From: Vibrio sp. PID17_43
GTDB taxonomy: Bacteria > Pseudomonadota > Gammaproteobacteria > Enterobacterales > Vibrionaceae
DNA: 64,000 bases
Assembly (NCBI RefSeq): GCF_002608565.1
Contig: NZ_LIXM01000021.1
Location: forward strand, 31,772-95,771
Reading direction: 5' to 3'
Shown in pieces: positions 15,469 to 24,272 of the stretch. Positions within the stretch are counted from its first letter, which is position 1, and each line of letters opens with the position of its first letter. The notes under the pieces are model-generated. The model saw only the letters and a list, made by a program, of their open reading frames with translations. It did no database searches and was not told the DNA's origin. A program made the position numbers and the translations under genes.

Positions 15469-18400
15469 TCAATGCCATTATTCGTTGGTCAATCAACAAC
15501 CGCTTCTTCGTGTTGATCGCGACCTTAGCCCTGGTATTAGGCGGACTTTACAGTGTAAAGAATACGCCTGTTGATGCGATTCCGGACCTTTCTGATGTGC
15601 AAGTGATCATCAAGACAAGCTACCCGGGTCAAGCTCCTCAAGTAGTGGAAGATCAGGTTACCTACCCACTAACAACCGCAATGCTTGCCGTACCGGGAGC
15701 AGAAACGGTTCGTGGTTACTCTTTCTTTGGCGATTCCTATGTTTATATCATTTTCAACGATGATACCGACATGTACTGGGCACGTTCACGCGTGTTGGAG
15801 TACTTAAGCCAGGTAGCACCAAAGCTACCACCGAGCGCAAAACCGACCTTAGGTCCTGACGCGACCGGTGTGGGCTGGGTTTACAGCTACGTTTTACAAG
15901 ACAAAGCCGGTAAGCACGATTTAGCCGATCTTCGTAGTCTACAAGACTGGTTCTTAAAGTACGAATTGCAAACCGTTGAAGGCGTATCGGAAGTGGCCAC
16001 CGTAGGAGGCATGGTGAAGCAGTATCAAGTGCAAATTGATCCTGCCAAGCTGCGAGCTTACAACCTCACGCTACAACAAGTGAACATGGCAATCCAAAAC
16101 GGTAACCAAGAAACCGGCGCGTCCGTAATTGAAGTAGCCGAAGCCGAACACATGGTTCGTACCACGGGTTACCTAACCAGCATCGAAGACATTAAATCGC
16201 TCCCTCTGAAAGTCACCGACAAAGGCACGCCACTACTATTGGGTGATATTGCAGACATTAACCTTGGCCCACAGATGCGTCGTGGTATCTCAGAGCTGAA
16301 TGGCGAAGGTGAAGCCGTTGGCGGCGTTATCGTGATGCGCTTTGGTGAGAACGCAAGTGAGGTAATCGCAAAAGTTAAAGACAAACTCGCAGACCTACAA
16401 CGCGGTCTACCAGAAGGTGTTGAAATTGTTGCAACTTATGACCGTTCGACTCTGATAGATGCTGCGGTAGAAAACCTATGGAAGAAGCTTGCAGAAGAGT
16501 TCATCGTCGTTGCGATTGTGTGTGCACTATTCCTATTCCACATTCGCTCCTCGTTGGTTATCGCTCTTAGCCTGCCGGTCGGTATTCTTACTGCGTTTAT
16601 CGTAATGCATTGGCAAGGCATTAATGCCAATATCATGTCCCTCGGTGGTATCGCGATTGCCATCGGCGCCATGGTGGATGGTGCAATAGTAATGATAGAG
16701 AACGTCCACAAGCACATAGAACGAACACCACTGACCGATAAAAACCGCTGGCAAGTGATTGGCACAGCGGCTGAAGAAGTCGGTGCCCCGCTTTTCTTCT
16801 CATTGCTGATCATTACCCTGAGCTTCGTGCCCGTATTTGCCTTAGAAGGTCAAGAAGGCAAGATGTTCTCTCCGCTTGCGTTCACTAAGACTTACGCCAT
16901 GGCAGCGGCCGCTGGTTTGGCTATCACGCTTGTTCCTGTACTCATGGGTTACTTCATTCGCGGTAAGGTGTTACCGGAGCACAAAAACCCGGTAAACCGT
17001 GGCTTGGTCGCATTGTACCGACCACTGTTGAACACCAGTCTGAAATACCCTAAGACCATGATTGTTATCGCCTTAGGTTTGATGGCATCGGCTTACTACC
17101 CCACCAGCAAGCTGGGCAGCGAATTCATCCCCCCCCTGGATGAAGGCGACTTGATGTATATGCCGACAACCTATCCGGGTATCTCGATTGGTAAAGCACG
17201 TGAGCTTCTACAACAAACCAATAAGCTAATCAAAACCGTCCCAGAAGTACAAACGGTATGGGGCAAAATTGGTCGTGCAGAAACCGCAACTGACCCTGCA
17301 CCGCTGACCATGATTGAAACCGTGATTCAACTCAAACCTCGCGAACAGTGGCGTGACAGCGTCACAATGGAATCGTTGCGCAAAGAGTTTGATGATCTGG
17401 TGAAATTCCCAGGCTTAACCAACGCGTGGGTAATGCCAATCAAAACGCGTATCGACATGCTGGCGACCGGCATCAAGACCCCTATAGGCATTAAGATCGC
17501 AGGCCCTGATCTAAAAGTGATTGAAAAGATAGGCTCTCAGTTGGAACCTATTCTTAACAGCGTACAAGGCACGGCTTCTGTTTACGCAGAGCGTGTAGCG
17601 GGCGGCCGCTATGTCACAATCGATATTAAGCGTCGTGCGGCAGCACGTTACGGCTTAAACATCAAAGACGTCCAGCAAGTTATCTCCACCGCAGTAGGCG
17701 GCATGAATGTGGGTGAAACTATCGAAGGCTTGGAGCGTTATCCAATCAATGTTCGCTACCCACAAGACTACCGTGACTCGGTAGTTAAACTGCAAAACTT
17801 ACCGTTAGTCACACCAAATGGCGCTCGTATCGCATTGGCTGACGTTGCAGACGTCCATTACGAAGACGGCCCTCCAATGATCAAGACTGAAAACGCGCGC
17901 CCAAACGGTTGGGTGTTTGTTGACATCGATGGTCGTGACTTGGGCTCTTACGTCGTGGAAGCGCAACAAGTCGTGGCAGGGCAACTAGAACTTCCTGTAG
18001 GTTACTCGCTTGCTTGGTCTGGTCAATACGAATACATGGAGCGTGCAAAAGACCGCTTGAGTGTCGTGGTCCCAATCACCATCGCCATCATTATGTTGTT
18101 GCTTTACTTCAGCTTCCGTCGCGTCGGTGAAGTGATGATCATCATGCTTACCCTACCGCTCGCTATGGTGGGTGGTTTGTGGCTAATGCATATCCTCAAC
18201 TACAACTTCTCGATTGCCGTCGGAGTGGGCTTTATCGCTCTTGCCGGTGTCGCAGTTGAAATTGGGGTCATCATGCTCGTGTATCTCAACCAAGCTTGGT
18301 ACTACAAAAAGCTCGACGCAGAAGAGAACAAGCAACAACTTGAGGCGAAAGACCTAACCGATGCCATTCGTGAAGGTGCTGGCTTACGTGTTCGCCCTGT

Positions 18401-18608
18401 AATGATGACGGTACTGACGGTCATTATTGGTCTGATCCCAATCATGTACGGTGAAGGCACAGGGTCAGAAGTGATGCAACGTATCGCCGCGCCAATGATT
18501 GGTGGTATGGCATCGGCACTGCTACTGACGCTATTAGTACTGCCAGCCATCTTCAAATTATGGAAACAACATGAACTGAATAAAAGCGAACTAAACAAAC
18601 GTTCGTAA
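15465..18608 (+). CDS. cusA: CusA-like heavy-metal RND efflux transporter
   Basis: 1047 residues, the same length as E. coli CusA, with 12 transmembrane helices. Helix 4 contains GIAIAIGAMVDGAIVMIENVHKH, the HME-RND proton-relay motif with an Asp and a Glu. Methionines in the periplasmic cleft that correspond to the CusA Cu(I)/Ag(I) pathway are kept: Met566 region (DLMYMPTTYPGIS) and Met665 region (RIDMLATGIKTPIGIKIAG). It exports Cu(I)/Ag(I) by proton antiport with CusB and CusC. Start codon overlaps the cusB stop, so translation is coupled. The Met cleft favours copper/silver over the Zn/Co/Cd (Czc) type. Confidence 0.95.
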   Translation: MINAIIRWSINNRFFVLIATLALVLGGLYSVKNTPVDAIPDLSDVQVIIKTSYPGQAPQVVEDQVTYPLTTAMLAVPGAETVRGYSFFGDSYVYIIFNDDTDMYWARSRVLEYLSQVAPKLPPSAKPTLGPDATGVGWVYSYVLQDKAGKHDLADLRSLQDWFLKYELQTVEGVSEVATVGGMVKQYQVQIDPAKLRAYNLTLQQVNMAIQNGNQETGASVIEVAEAEHMVRTTGYLTSIEDIKSLPLKVTDKGTPLLLGDIADINLGPQMRRGISELNGEGEAVGGVIVMRFGENASEVIAKVKDKLADLQRGLPEGVEIVATYDRSTLIDAAVENLWKKLAEEFIVVAIVCALFLFHIRSSLVIALSLPVGILTAFIVMHWQGINANIMSLGGIAIAIGAMVDGAIVMIENVHKHIERTPLTDKNRWQVIGTAAEEVGAPLFFSLLIITLSFVPVFALEGQEGKMFSPLAFTKTYAMAAAAGLAITLVPVLMGYFIRGKVLPEHKNPVNRGLVALYRPLLNTSLKYPKTMIVIALGLMASAYYPTSKLGSEFIPPLDEGDLMYMPTTYPGISIGKARELLQQTNKLIKTVPEVQTVWGKIGRAETATDPAPLTMIETVIQLKPREQWRDSVTMESLRKEFDDLVKFPGLTNAWVMPIKTRIDMLATGIKTPIGIKIAGPDLKVIEKIGSQLEPILNSVQGTASVYAERVAGGRYVTIDIKRRAAARYGLNIKDVQQVISTAVGGMNVGETIEGLERYPINVRYPQDYRDSVVKLQNLPLVTPNGARIALADVADVHYEDGPPMIKTENARPNGWVFVDIDGRDLGSYVVEAQQVVAGQLELPVGYSLAWSGQYEYMERAKDRLSVVVPITIAIIMLLLYFSFRRVGEVMIIMLTLPLAMVGGLWLMHILNYNFSIAVGVGFIALAGVAVEIGVIMLVYLNQAWYYKKLDAEENKQQLEAKDLTDAIREGAGLRVRPVMMTVLTVIIGLIPIMYGEGTGSEVMQRIAAPMIGGMASALLLTLLVLPAIFKLWKQHELNKSELNKRS

Positions 18609-18615
18609 TTAACGC

Positions 18616-18648
18616 CCTCCCCCCAAAGTCCGAGCACTTCGGGGGAGG
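18616..18648 (+). other. Strong intercistronic hairpin after cusA
   Basis: CCTCCCCC pairs with GGGGGAGG, and inside it AAGT / ACTT can extend the stem. There is no T-run. It may set the ratio between the pump and the cupredoxin gene by attenuation or 3'-end protection. Confidence 0.5.
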
Positions 18649-18681
18649 TCACCGACTTAGATGCTACAAAGGATATTCACA

Positions 18682-19242
18682 ATGAAAAAAACACTCATTA
18701 CTCTAGCGCTCACTCTAACAACGACCGGCGCTTTCGCTCAAATGGACCATTCCAATATGGATCATAATAATATGAGCCACGATAATATGGATCATGGCAG
18801 CATGAATCATGGTGAAATGGACCACAGCAAAATGGATCACTCCAACATGATGGACATGCCCGGGATGTCCACTGTTGGTATGCCAGCGATGGGAGCAAAA
18901 CCAGACAAAGTCGTACACGTTATTTTGAGCGATGACATGACGATTAAGTTCAAGAAAGACGTTAAGATTGAGCCAAATGACGTGGTGCAATTTGTGGTAA
19001 TGAACACAGGTAAAATCAATCACGAATTCAGCATCGGCTCAGCGAAAGAACAATTAGAACACCGTGAAATGATGAAGAACATGAGCGGCGACCACATGCA
19101 CGACTCAGGTAACGCTGTCACGGTTGAACCGGGCAAAGCAAAACAGCTGCTGTGGCATTTCCACGGCGACAGTAACGTTGAATTTGCGTGCAACATTCCA
19201 GGTCATGCGGAAGCTGGCATGGTCAAAAAAATAGAACTCTAG
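18682..19242 (+). CDS. Periplasmic cupredoxin with Met/His-rich N-terminal repeat
   Basis: 186 residues from the ATG at 18682 (an ATG 21 bp upstream has a worse ribosome site and would break the signal peptide). After signal cleavage near AFAQ come seven short MDHSN/MDHNN/MSHDN-type repeats, a flexible Cu(I)-binding tract, then a cupredoxin fold: His in INHEFSIGS and Cys-Ile-Pro-Gly-His-x4-Met (CNIPGHAEAGM) give the type-1 copper ligands. It resembles the Vibrio copper-tolerance protein CopI. Last gene of the efflux operon; probably buffers or oxidises periplasmic copper. Confidence 0.88.
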   Translation: MKKTLITLALTLTTTGAFAQMDHSNMDHNNMSHDNMDHGSMNHGEMDHSKMDHSNMMDMPGMSTVGMPAMGAKPDKVVHVILSDDMTIKFKKDVKIEPNDVVQFVVMNTGKINHEFSIGSAKEQLEHREMMKNMSGDHMHDSGNAVTVEPGKAKQLLWHFHGDSNVEFACNIPGHAEAGMVKKIEL

Positions 19243-19252
19243 AGAATAAAAA

Positions 19253-19284
19253 AGAGGCGCAAATTTTACAGCGCCTCTGTTTCT
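19253..19284. terminator. Bidirectional terminator, efflux operon / ferric reductase
   Basis: AGAGGCGC / GCGCCTCT with a 10-base AT-rich loop, flanked by TTTCTTT on one strand and TTTTTTATT on the other. It ends both convergent transcripts. Confidence 0.85.
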
Positions 19285-20616
19285 TTAACGCATCACGAAT
19301 AGCTCTTCGTGATAACGCTTTTCAATATCGAATTGGTACGTATCTAGCTCTTTTTTCAGTGTTTTTGAAAAAGCTTCTGGCCCGCAGAAATACGTTTCAT
19401 ACTGATCCAAATCACCGCATTGTGCGATGATACGTTCAGCATTCAAACGAGGTGATTTCAACGTATCAATCACGTGCAATTTGACGTTTGCTTGGTGCGC
19501 TAAGTGCCACAGTTCATCGACCAACTGGCCGTCAATACCACGAGTACAGTAGAACAGATGAATATTGGGATGCGCTATTTGTGCTTTCAGCTCCTCTAAA
19601 GCCGCGAAGAAAGAAGCAATCCCCACGCCACCAGCGATCCAGATTTGTGGTTGGTCTAAATCAAACTCTAAACGACCATAAGGGCCTTCAACCATCACCA
19701 CATCGCCTGCTCGGACTCGTTCATAAAGCCCAGTGGTAAAGTCACCTAGCTCTTTAATTAAGAAACGTAACTCGTTGCTTTCACTACCTGATACGATGGT
19801 AAACGGATGAGCATCTTCATCACCAAAGCGTAAATAAGCAAATTGACCCGCTTTGTGGCCTTGCCAAGAAGCTTCCGGTGTTAAAACCAATTCCATGACT
19901 TCCGCTTGCGAGAAATAACGTGTAGAAGCCACAATCGCTGAGTGTTTGTTACGGCGTCCGACAAAACCAAGCAAACTATATAGCGCAGAAATCGAGCCAA
20001 TCACAGCAAAAGCAACGGTCAAATAGTAAATTGGCTCACCCCAGTACGCGCGTTTCAACAGCAGTACGGAATGGACAGCGGTTAGCAGATACGCCACAGA
20101 CATCAAGCGGTGTGAGAGTTTAAATGGTTTGTACTTCACTGCGCTCGATAAAGAAACCACCAGCAAAACCAATAGCATGTAGAAGCCCCATTCACCCATG
20201 CCTTGAGCAAGGCCCCGCAAACCATGAATCCAAGCCTCGATACCAGAGAGGTTACCCGCAGGGCCTTCACCTGAATGTTTTACCGGTCTAGCCATTACAC
20301 CTGATATTACCAACCATTTTGGTACTTGATACCAAAGCCAGTGCGCCACGCCCAATGCAACACCACCGATACCGAGCCATTTGTGCACTCGATAAGCTTT
20401 GTCCATGCCATGCAGCCAGTTTTCCACTATAGGCAGACGCATCGCCAACACCATGGCGATCGACATCAGCATCAGCGACAAAATACCTGAGTATTGGATC
20501 AGGGCAGAGCGCCACTCAAAGATATTCGTTGACGAGAAAAGTTGCGGCTCCAGCGTAATCCATAGCAGAGTGATTACGATGACCATTACCCAAGGCATAT
20601 TGCGGACCATTTTCAT
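19285..20616 (-). CDS. Ferric reductase-like transmembrane flavoprotein
   Basis: 443 residues. N-terminal half: about six transmembrane helices with histidines placed to bind haem (HKWLGIGGVALGVAHWL, AYLLTAVHSVLLL). C-terminal half: FAD-binding HPFTIVSG, a ferredoxin-reductase barrel and NAD(P)-binding GGVGIASFFAALEEL with FCGPEAFSKTL near the end. It moves electrons from cytoplasmic NAD(P)H across the membrane to ferric iron, or possibly cupric ions given its place next to the copper operon. It has its own transcription unit, convergent to that operon. Substrate inferred only. Confidence 0.85.
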   Translation of the reverse strand: MKMVRNMPWVMVIVITLLWITLEPQLFSSTNIFEWRSALIQYSGILSLMLMSIAMVLAMRLPIVENWLHGMDKAYRVHKWLGIGGVALGVAHWLWYQVPKWLVISGVMARPVKHSGEGPAGNLSGIEAWIHGLRGLAQGMGEWGFYMLLVLLVVSLSSAVKYKPFKLSHRLMSVAYLLTAVHSVLLLKRAYWGEPIYYLTVAFAVIGSISALYSLLGFVGRRNKHSAIVASTRYFSQAEVMELVLTPEASWQGHKAGQFAYLRFGDEDAHPFTIVSGSESNELRFLIKELGDFTTGLYERVRAGDVVMVEGPYGRLEFDLDQPQIWIAGGVGIASFFAALEELKAQIAHPNIHLFYCTRGIDGQLVDELWHLAHQANVKLHVIDTLKSPRLNAERIIAQCGDLDQYETYFCGPEAFSKTLKKELDTYQFDIEKRYHEELFVMR

Positions 20617-20826
20617 GCTGAGGTTCTCCGTTAATCGACAACTTTACTTTAACCAACGAGGTGTAAAGCAACGTCAATAAACGTAAAAGCAGGCAAAGCT
20701 TGGCATATGCAAAGATTCCTACAGAAAAAAGACGAAAATCTAACAGTGATTAAAGCATTCACTCGTTATAGTGCTCCTACTTATCGCAAAGTGCGAACCT
20801 GATTAAATAACACTAAGAAATCGATA

Positions 20827-21690
20827 ATGAAAAAGCTATTGCTGCTATTTGGACTACTGGCCTTTTCTAGTGCAACTTACGCCGCCCAATTAAATGAGGA
20901 TCTAGCCGCCATTGAGCAACACATCGCTGGTCGTATTGGCGTGACTGTTTGGGATACCCAGACAGACCAACGTTGGGATTACCGTGGTGACGAGCGTTTT
21001 CCGATGATGAGCACATTCAAAACGCTCGCATGTGCCACCATGTTAAACGACATGGATAGTGGCAAATTAGATAAAAATGCCACAGCAAAAGTAGAAGAAC
21101 GCGACATCGTGGTTTGGTCACCAGTCATGGATCGAATGACAGGACAAACAACACGAGTAGAGCACGTATGTGAAGCGGCAATGCTAATGAGTGACAATAC
21201 GGCTGCCAATATTGTGTTGCGTAGCGTAGGCGGCCCAAGAGCAGTGACGCTGTTTTTACGCTCTATTGGCGATAAAGCCACACGCTTAGACCGCTATGAA
21301 CCCGGTTTAAATGAAGCAACACCTGGAGATAAGCAAGACACCACGACACCTAACGCCATGGTAAACACGCTACATACTCTGCTTGAAGGTGAAGCACTGT
21401 CGTACGAATCTCGTACCCAACTAAAGATCTGGATGCAAGATAACAAAGTGTCTGACTCTCTGATGCGTTCTGTCTTACCTAAAGACTGGTCGATTGCCGA
21501 TCGCTCAGGCGCAGGCGGTTTTGGGTCACGTGGTATCACCGCAATGATATGGAAAGAGAACCACAAACCTGTCTTTATCAGTATTTACATCACTGAGACC
21601 GATTTATCACTGCAAGCCCGTGATCAAGTGATTGCTAAAATTAGTCAGTTAGTTCTAGAAGAATATATAAACATCCCGAGTGCAGGTTAA
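20827..21690 (+). CDS. blaCARB: Class A carbenicillin-hydrolysing beta-lactamase, CARB family
   Basis: 287 residues with a signal peptide (to about residue 20, ATYAA). Class A motifs: STFK (62-65, nucleophile Ser62), SDN (122-124), omega-loop RYEPGLNEATPGD with Glu158 and Asn162, and RSG (226-228) in place of the usual KTG. The Arg in RSG is the signature of the CARB/PSE carbenicillinases. It hydrolyses penicillins in the periplasm. No integron, attC site, insertion sequence or transposase is nearby, and it has its own promoter region and terminator, so it looks like an intrinsic chromosomal gene, as in V. parahaemolyticus and V. alginolyticus. Confidence 0.96.
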   Translation: MKKLLLLFGLLAFSSATYAAQLNEDLAAIEQHIAGRIGVTVWDTQTDQRWDYRGDERFPMMSTFKTLACATMLNDMDSGKLDKNATAKVEERDIVVWSPVMDRMTGQTTRVEHVCEAAMLMSDNTAANIVLRSVGGPRAVTLFLRSIGDKATRLDRYEPGLNEATPGDKQDTTTPNAMVNTLHTLLEGEALSYESRTQLKIWMQDNKVSDSLMRSVLPKDWSIADRSGAGGFGSRGITAMIWKENHKPVFISIYITETDLSLQARDQVIAKISQLVLEEYINIPSAG

Positions 21691-21718
21691 CGGCTTAACA
21701 GTTACCCTATAAAATTCA

Positions 21719-21741
21719 ACGGAGCTTTGAGCTCCGTTTTT
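21719..21741 (+). terminator. Terminator of blaCARB
   Basis: ACGGAGC / GCTCCGT around TTTGA with five T, 29 bp after the stop. Confidence 0.85.
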
Positions 21742-21764
21742 ATGCTCATCTTGGTGGTAAGAAG

Positions 21765-22331
21765 TTACCAATAGCTCGGGTTATCTAGACCTTGTACACA
21801 AGACGAGCCACCAGCAATTGGCATTAACGTTTCATTCGTCAGTGATTGCGCCAACCAACCGTGCGGGTAACTCAATGCATGTGGTGCTTTGAATTGCTCT
21901 TCCGTCACTTGTTGGAAACCAACGCGCGAGTAGAAGCTAGGATCACCATAGGTAAACACGAATTCGATCCCTTGCTGCTTCAAGTGATTAAGACCAAAGC
22001 GAATTAAAGCTTGCCCCACACCTTGACCTTGACATTCAGTCAGTGTTGCCATTGGTGACAATAAGTAGCCAACTTCGCCATTTTCAAAACGTAATGGCGT
22101 AAACAACACGCCTGCGATTAAGCGTTCACCTTGTTTAGCAACAAAACCTTGAAGCTCTTGCTCTGGTGTTGTGGTCAATAAATCACTGACTAGCGCACCA
22201 ATCGTTTTACCTTCTGCTTCACCCTCTGAATCAGAGAATGTTTGCGTAAATAGCGCGATCATATCGCCGCTCATTGTTTTCTCGTATGGAGAAAGTGTGT
22301 AGTTTATTTTTTTATTAGTCGCTGCGCTCAT
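21765..22331 (-). CDS. GNAT-family N-acetyltransferase
   Basis: 188 residues with the acetyl-CoA pyrophosphate loop Q-G-x-G-x-G/A (CQGQGVGQALIRFGL, about residue 101-115) and a C-terminal strand YGDPSFYSRVGFQQV typical of YhbS-like GNATs. The acceptor is unknown. It begins six bases after the MerR-methyltransferase gene stops, so the two are co-transcribed, which suggests a shared small-molecule or drug modification role (inference). Confidence 0.82.
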   Translation of the reverse strand: MSAATNKKINYTLSPYEKTMSGDMIALFTQTFSDSEGEAEGKTIGALVSDLLTTTPEQELQGFVAKQGERLIAGVLFTPLRFENGEVGYLLSPMATLTECQGQGVGQALIRFGLNHLKQQGIEFVFTYGDPSFYSRVGFQQVTEEQFKAPHALSYPHGWLAQSLTNETLMPIAGGSSCVQGLDNPSYW

Positions 22332-22337
22332 TTTTTA

Positions 22338-23501
22338 TCAATCTCTTTGTAGGATAAACATCTGATACGCCACTTCATTGCCTCGGCGTTTAACGATGTC
22401 TATTTCTCGTTGTATGTCTTTTAGTGCTTGTGATTCCAACATCTCGGCTTTCAAGCTTTGCACTCGTTCATCCAAAGGCTGGTAGTAGTTGTCCCAAGCC
22501 TGCTGGCTAATTGGAAACGTCTCTAACACTCGATAACCTGCGGCTGTCGCCTGCGCAATGCGCTTCTCTACACGGCTGACATCTGGGTACTCTTTCTGCC
22601 AGAATGCCACCGTGTCTTCGCTTGGCGTTTCTGTATTCCACACCAGATCGCTGACCACTAAAATGCCATCGCCAGCTAACAAAGGACGCCATGCTTTGAA
22701 TGCGTTTTCTACGCCCATGATGTAAGCGCTACCTTCTGCCCATATTAGCTGGCTAGAACCCTCAGAAAATGGCAGTTCTGTCATGCTAGCGCACACGGTA
22801 GTGATGTTGTTACTCAAACCAAGCGCTTGTGCTTTAGCATTTAAGCGTTGCAACGATGGAGCATCGTTATCCACCGCAGTGACATGCGCGTGTTTTGCTA
22901 AGGTGCGAGTTGCAATGCCCTGCCCGCAGCCGATTTCAAGAATATCATCAGGTTGCGTTGGCAATAAACTCAGCGCTTTTAACGTATCTTGCTCTGAGCC
23001 TGGGCCCCAGAACTCCAAGGTTTCAAATACGCAGAAGAAGTCCGCCATGTAGTCTTCGTGAGTATTCATGTCTTTTGATAACCAACGTAAGTGAAGGGCT
23101 TCTTTCTCGCTAAAACCTTGCGTCATTAGCCATTTTAAGTGCGCATCCGGCGCGACTTCATCCAAAGATTCATGCCATTCGGTTAACGGCGTTTCACCAA
23201 GCAGTGCCGCCAACAACTGACGCGATTTCTGCTTTTGCTCGATCTCTTCATCAAGCTGCTTGAGCCTCTCTAACATCAATTCGCGGTCTACTTTGGCCTC
23301 TAAACACGCTTTGCACTCTTTAAGCGTGAGTCCACCACTTTGCAATTGCTGGACCAAGCGTAAACGTTGTAAATCCGCATCACTATAAACACGGTAGCCA
23401 TTGCTTAACCGCTGCCCTTTTATCAGTTCGATCTTCTCGTAATAGAGCAATGTGGTGCGAGACAAACCCAGCATCTCTGCCAGTTCCGATATCCGATACA
23501 T
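22338..23501 (-). CDS. MerR-type DNA-binding domain fused to a SAM-dependent methyltransferase
   Basis: 387 residues. N terminus (1-70): winged-helix MerR domain with YRISELAEMLGLSRTTLLYYEKIELIKGQR, YRVYSDADLQRL; then a coiled dimer helix (about 75-105) and, from about 185, a class I methyltransferase with motif I LEIGCGQGIA, VTAVDND, and LIWAEGSAYIMG. A normal MerR protein has a ligand domain where this one has the enzyme, so the protein may both modify its ligand and regulate. It is transcribed with a GNAT acetyltransferase gene. Target and ligand unknown. Confidence 0.85.
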   Translation of the reverse strand: MYRISELAEMLGLSRTTLLYYEKIELIKGQRLSNGYRVYSDADLQRLRLVQQLQSGGLTLKECKACLEAKVDRELMLERLKQLDEEIEQKQKSRQLLAALLGETPLTEWHESLDEVAPDAHLKWLMTQGFSEKEALHLRWLSKDMNTHEDYMADFFCVFETLEFWGPGSEQDTLKALSLLPTQPDDILEIGCGQGIATRTLAKHAHVTAVDNDAPSLQRLNAKAQALGLSNNITTVCASMTELPFSEGSSQLIWAEGSAYIMGVENAFKAWRPLLAGDGILVVSDLVWNTETPSEDTVAFWQKEYPDVSRVEKRIAQATAAGYRVLETFPISQQAWDNYYQPLDERVQSLKAEMLESQALKDIQREIDIVKRRGNEVAYQMFILQRD

Positions 23502-23588
23502 GTTTGTTTCCTCAGCGCTGATAAAAGCATCTTAAACTGTAGAGTTTTAGACAGGTCAACTTTAATTTTGGAAAAAGATTCAAAAAAC

Positions 23589-23624
23589 AAAACGCCCACA
23601 ATTCACAAGCATTGTGGGCGTTTT
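23589..23624 (-). terminator. Terminator of the Nudix gene
   Basis: Perfect 14-bp inverted repeat AAAACGCCCACAAT / ATTGTGGGCGTTTT, loop of eight. Its T-runs allow termination either way; it lies just behind the minus-strand Nudix stop at 23652. Confidence 0.88.
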
Positions 23625-23651
23625 AAATTTTGTCAGTGATTTAAAAGCAGG

Positions 23652-24050
23652 CTAATTCACTAACCCTTGCACAACTAGTTGATGGAACACATCATTGCGG
23701 AAAATCGTGCTAATCGAAATGTTATCTACGTTTGAAGAATCCACCCATTTGCACTCTTCGATTTCATTGCTTGCGACAACATGACCAGCATAAGAATCAA
23801 CAAAAAATACATCCATGATGAGAGTCACGTCGACTTTATCGTGAGCGGGCGCCTCAAAGCGACCAAAAGCCGTTAAGTCACCTTCTCTAACCGCAATACC
23901 GACTTCTTCTCGTAGTTCACGACACAACGCTTGTTCTGGTGTTTCACCACTATCAAGTTTCCCGCCCGGAGCGTAGAAGGTGTCTTTGCCTTTTGAACGC
24001 AAGACCAACAACGCCCCGTCTTTAATAATTATTCCTGCTGATTTATGCAT
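23652..24050 (-). CDS. Nudix hydrolase
   Basis: 132 residues with a complete Nudix box, G-x5-E-x7-REL-x-EE-x-GI (GKLDSGETPEQALCRELREE, about residues 30-49, then VGI). It cleaves a nucleoside diphosphate linked to another moiety, using Mg2+. The preceding YAPGG and following ECKWVDSSNV suggest a MutT-like or nucleotide-sugar type, but the substrate cannot be read. Single-gene unit. Confidence 0.88.
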   Translation of the reverse strand: MHKSAGIIIKDGALLVLRSKGKDTFYAPGGKLDSGETPEQALCRELREEVGIAVREGDLTAFGRFEAPAHDKVDVTLIMDVFFVDSYAGHVVASNEIEECKWVDSSNVDNISISTIFRNDVFHQLVVQGLVN

Positions 24051-24224
24051 TTAGATTCCTAAAAACACGACTGAAAACTCGCAGCATTCTACACCCAAGT
24101 CATAGACGTCAATACAAATCAGGGCTAATTTTGCCTAATGCCTTATATATTGCCCCATGAAAAATGAAGGTGGGTTCAAAGGAGAATAACTGGCAGCTCA
24201 ATGTTCATAGAGCTTCGATTTCAA

Positions 24225-24254
24225 AACAAAAACGCAGCCCGATAAGCTGCGTTT
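24225..24254 (-). terminator. Terminator of the prolyl oligopeptidase gene
   Basis: On the minus strand AACGCAGC / GCTGCGTT with a 7-base loop followed by TTTTGTTTTG. It lies about 20 bp after the stop at 24273. The stretch 24061-24224 shows no gene. Confidence 0.82.
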
Positions 24255-24272
24255 GAGAAGGGAAAGGTACGG

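Noticed and set aside
18715..19023. Minus-strand frames opposite the Met/His repeats
   Set aside because: His/Ile-rich artefact of the repeat tract on the coding strand.
20827..24050. Integron or transposon carrying blaCARB, GNAT, MerR-methyltransferase and Nudix genes
   Set aside because: No integrase, attC-like sites, transposase or inverted repeats; each gene has its own terminators and typical Vibrio composition.
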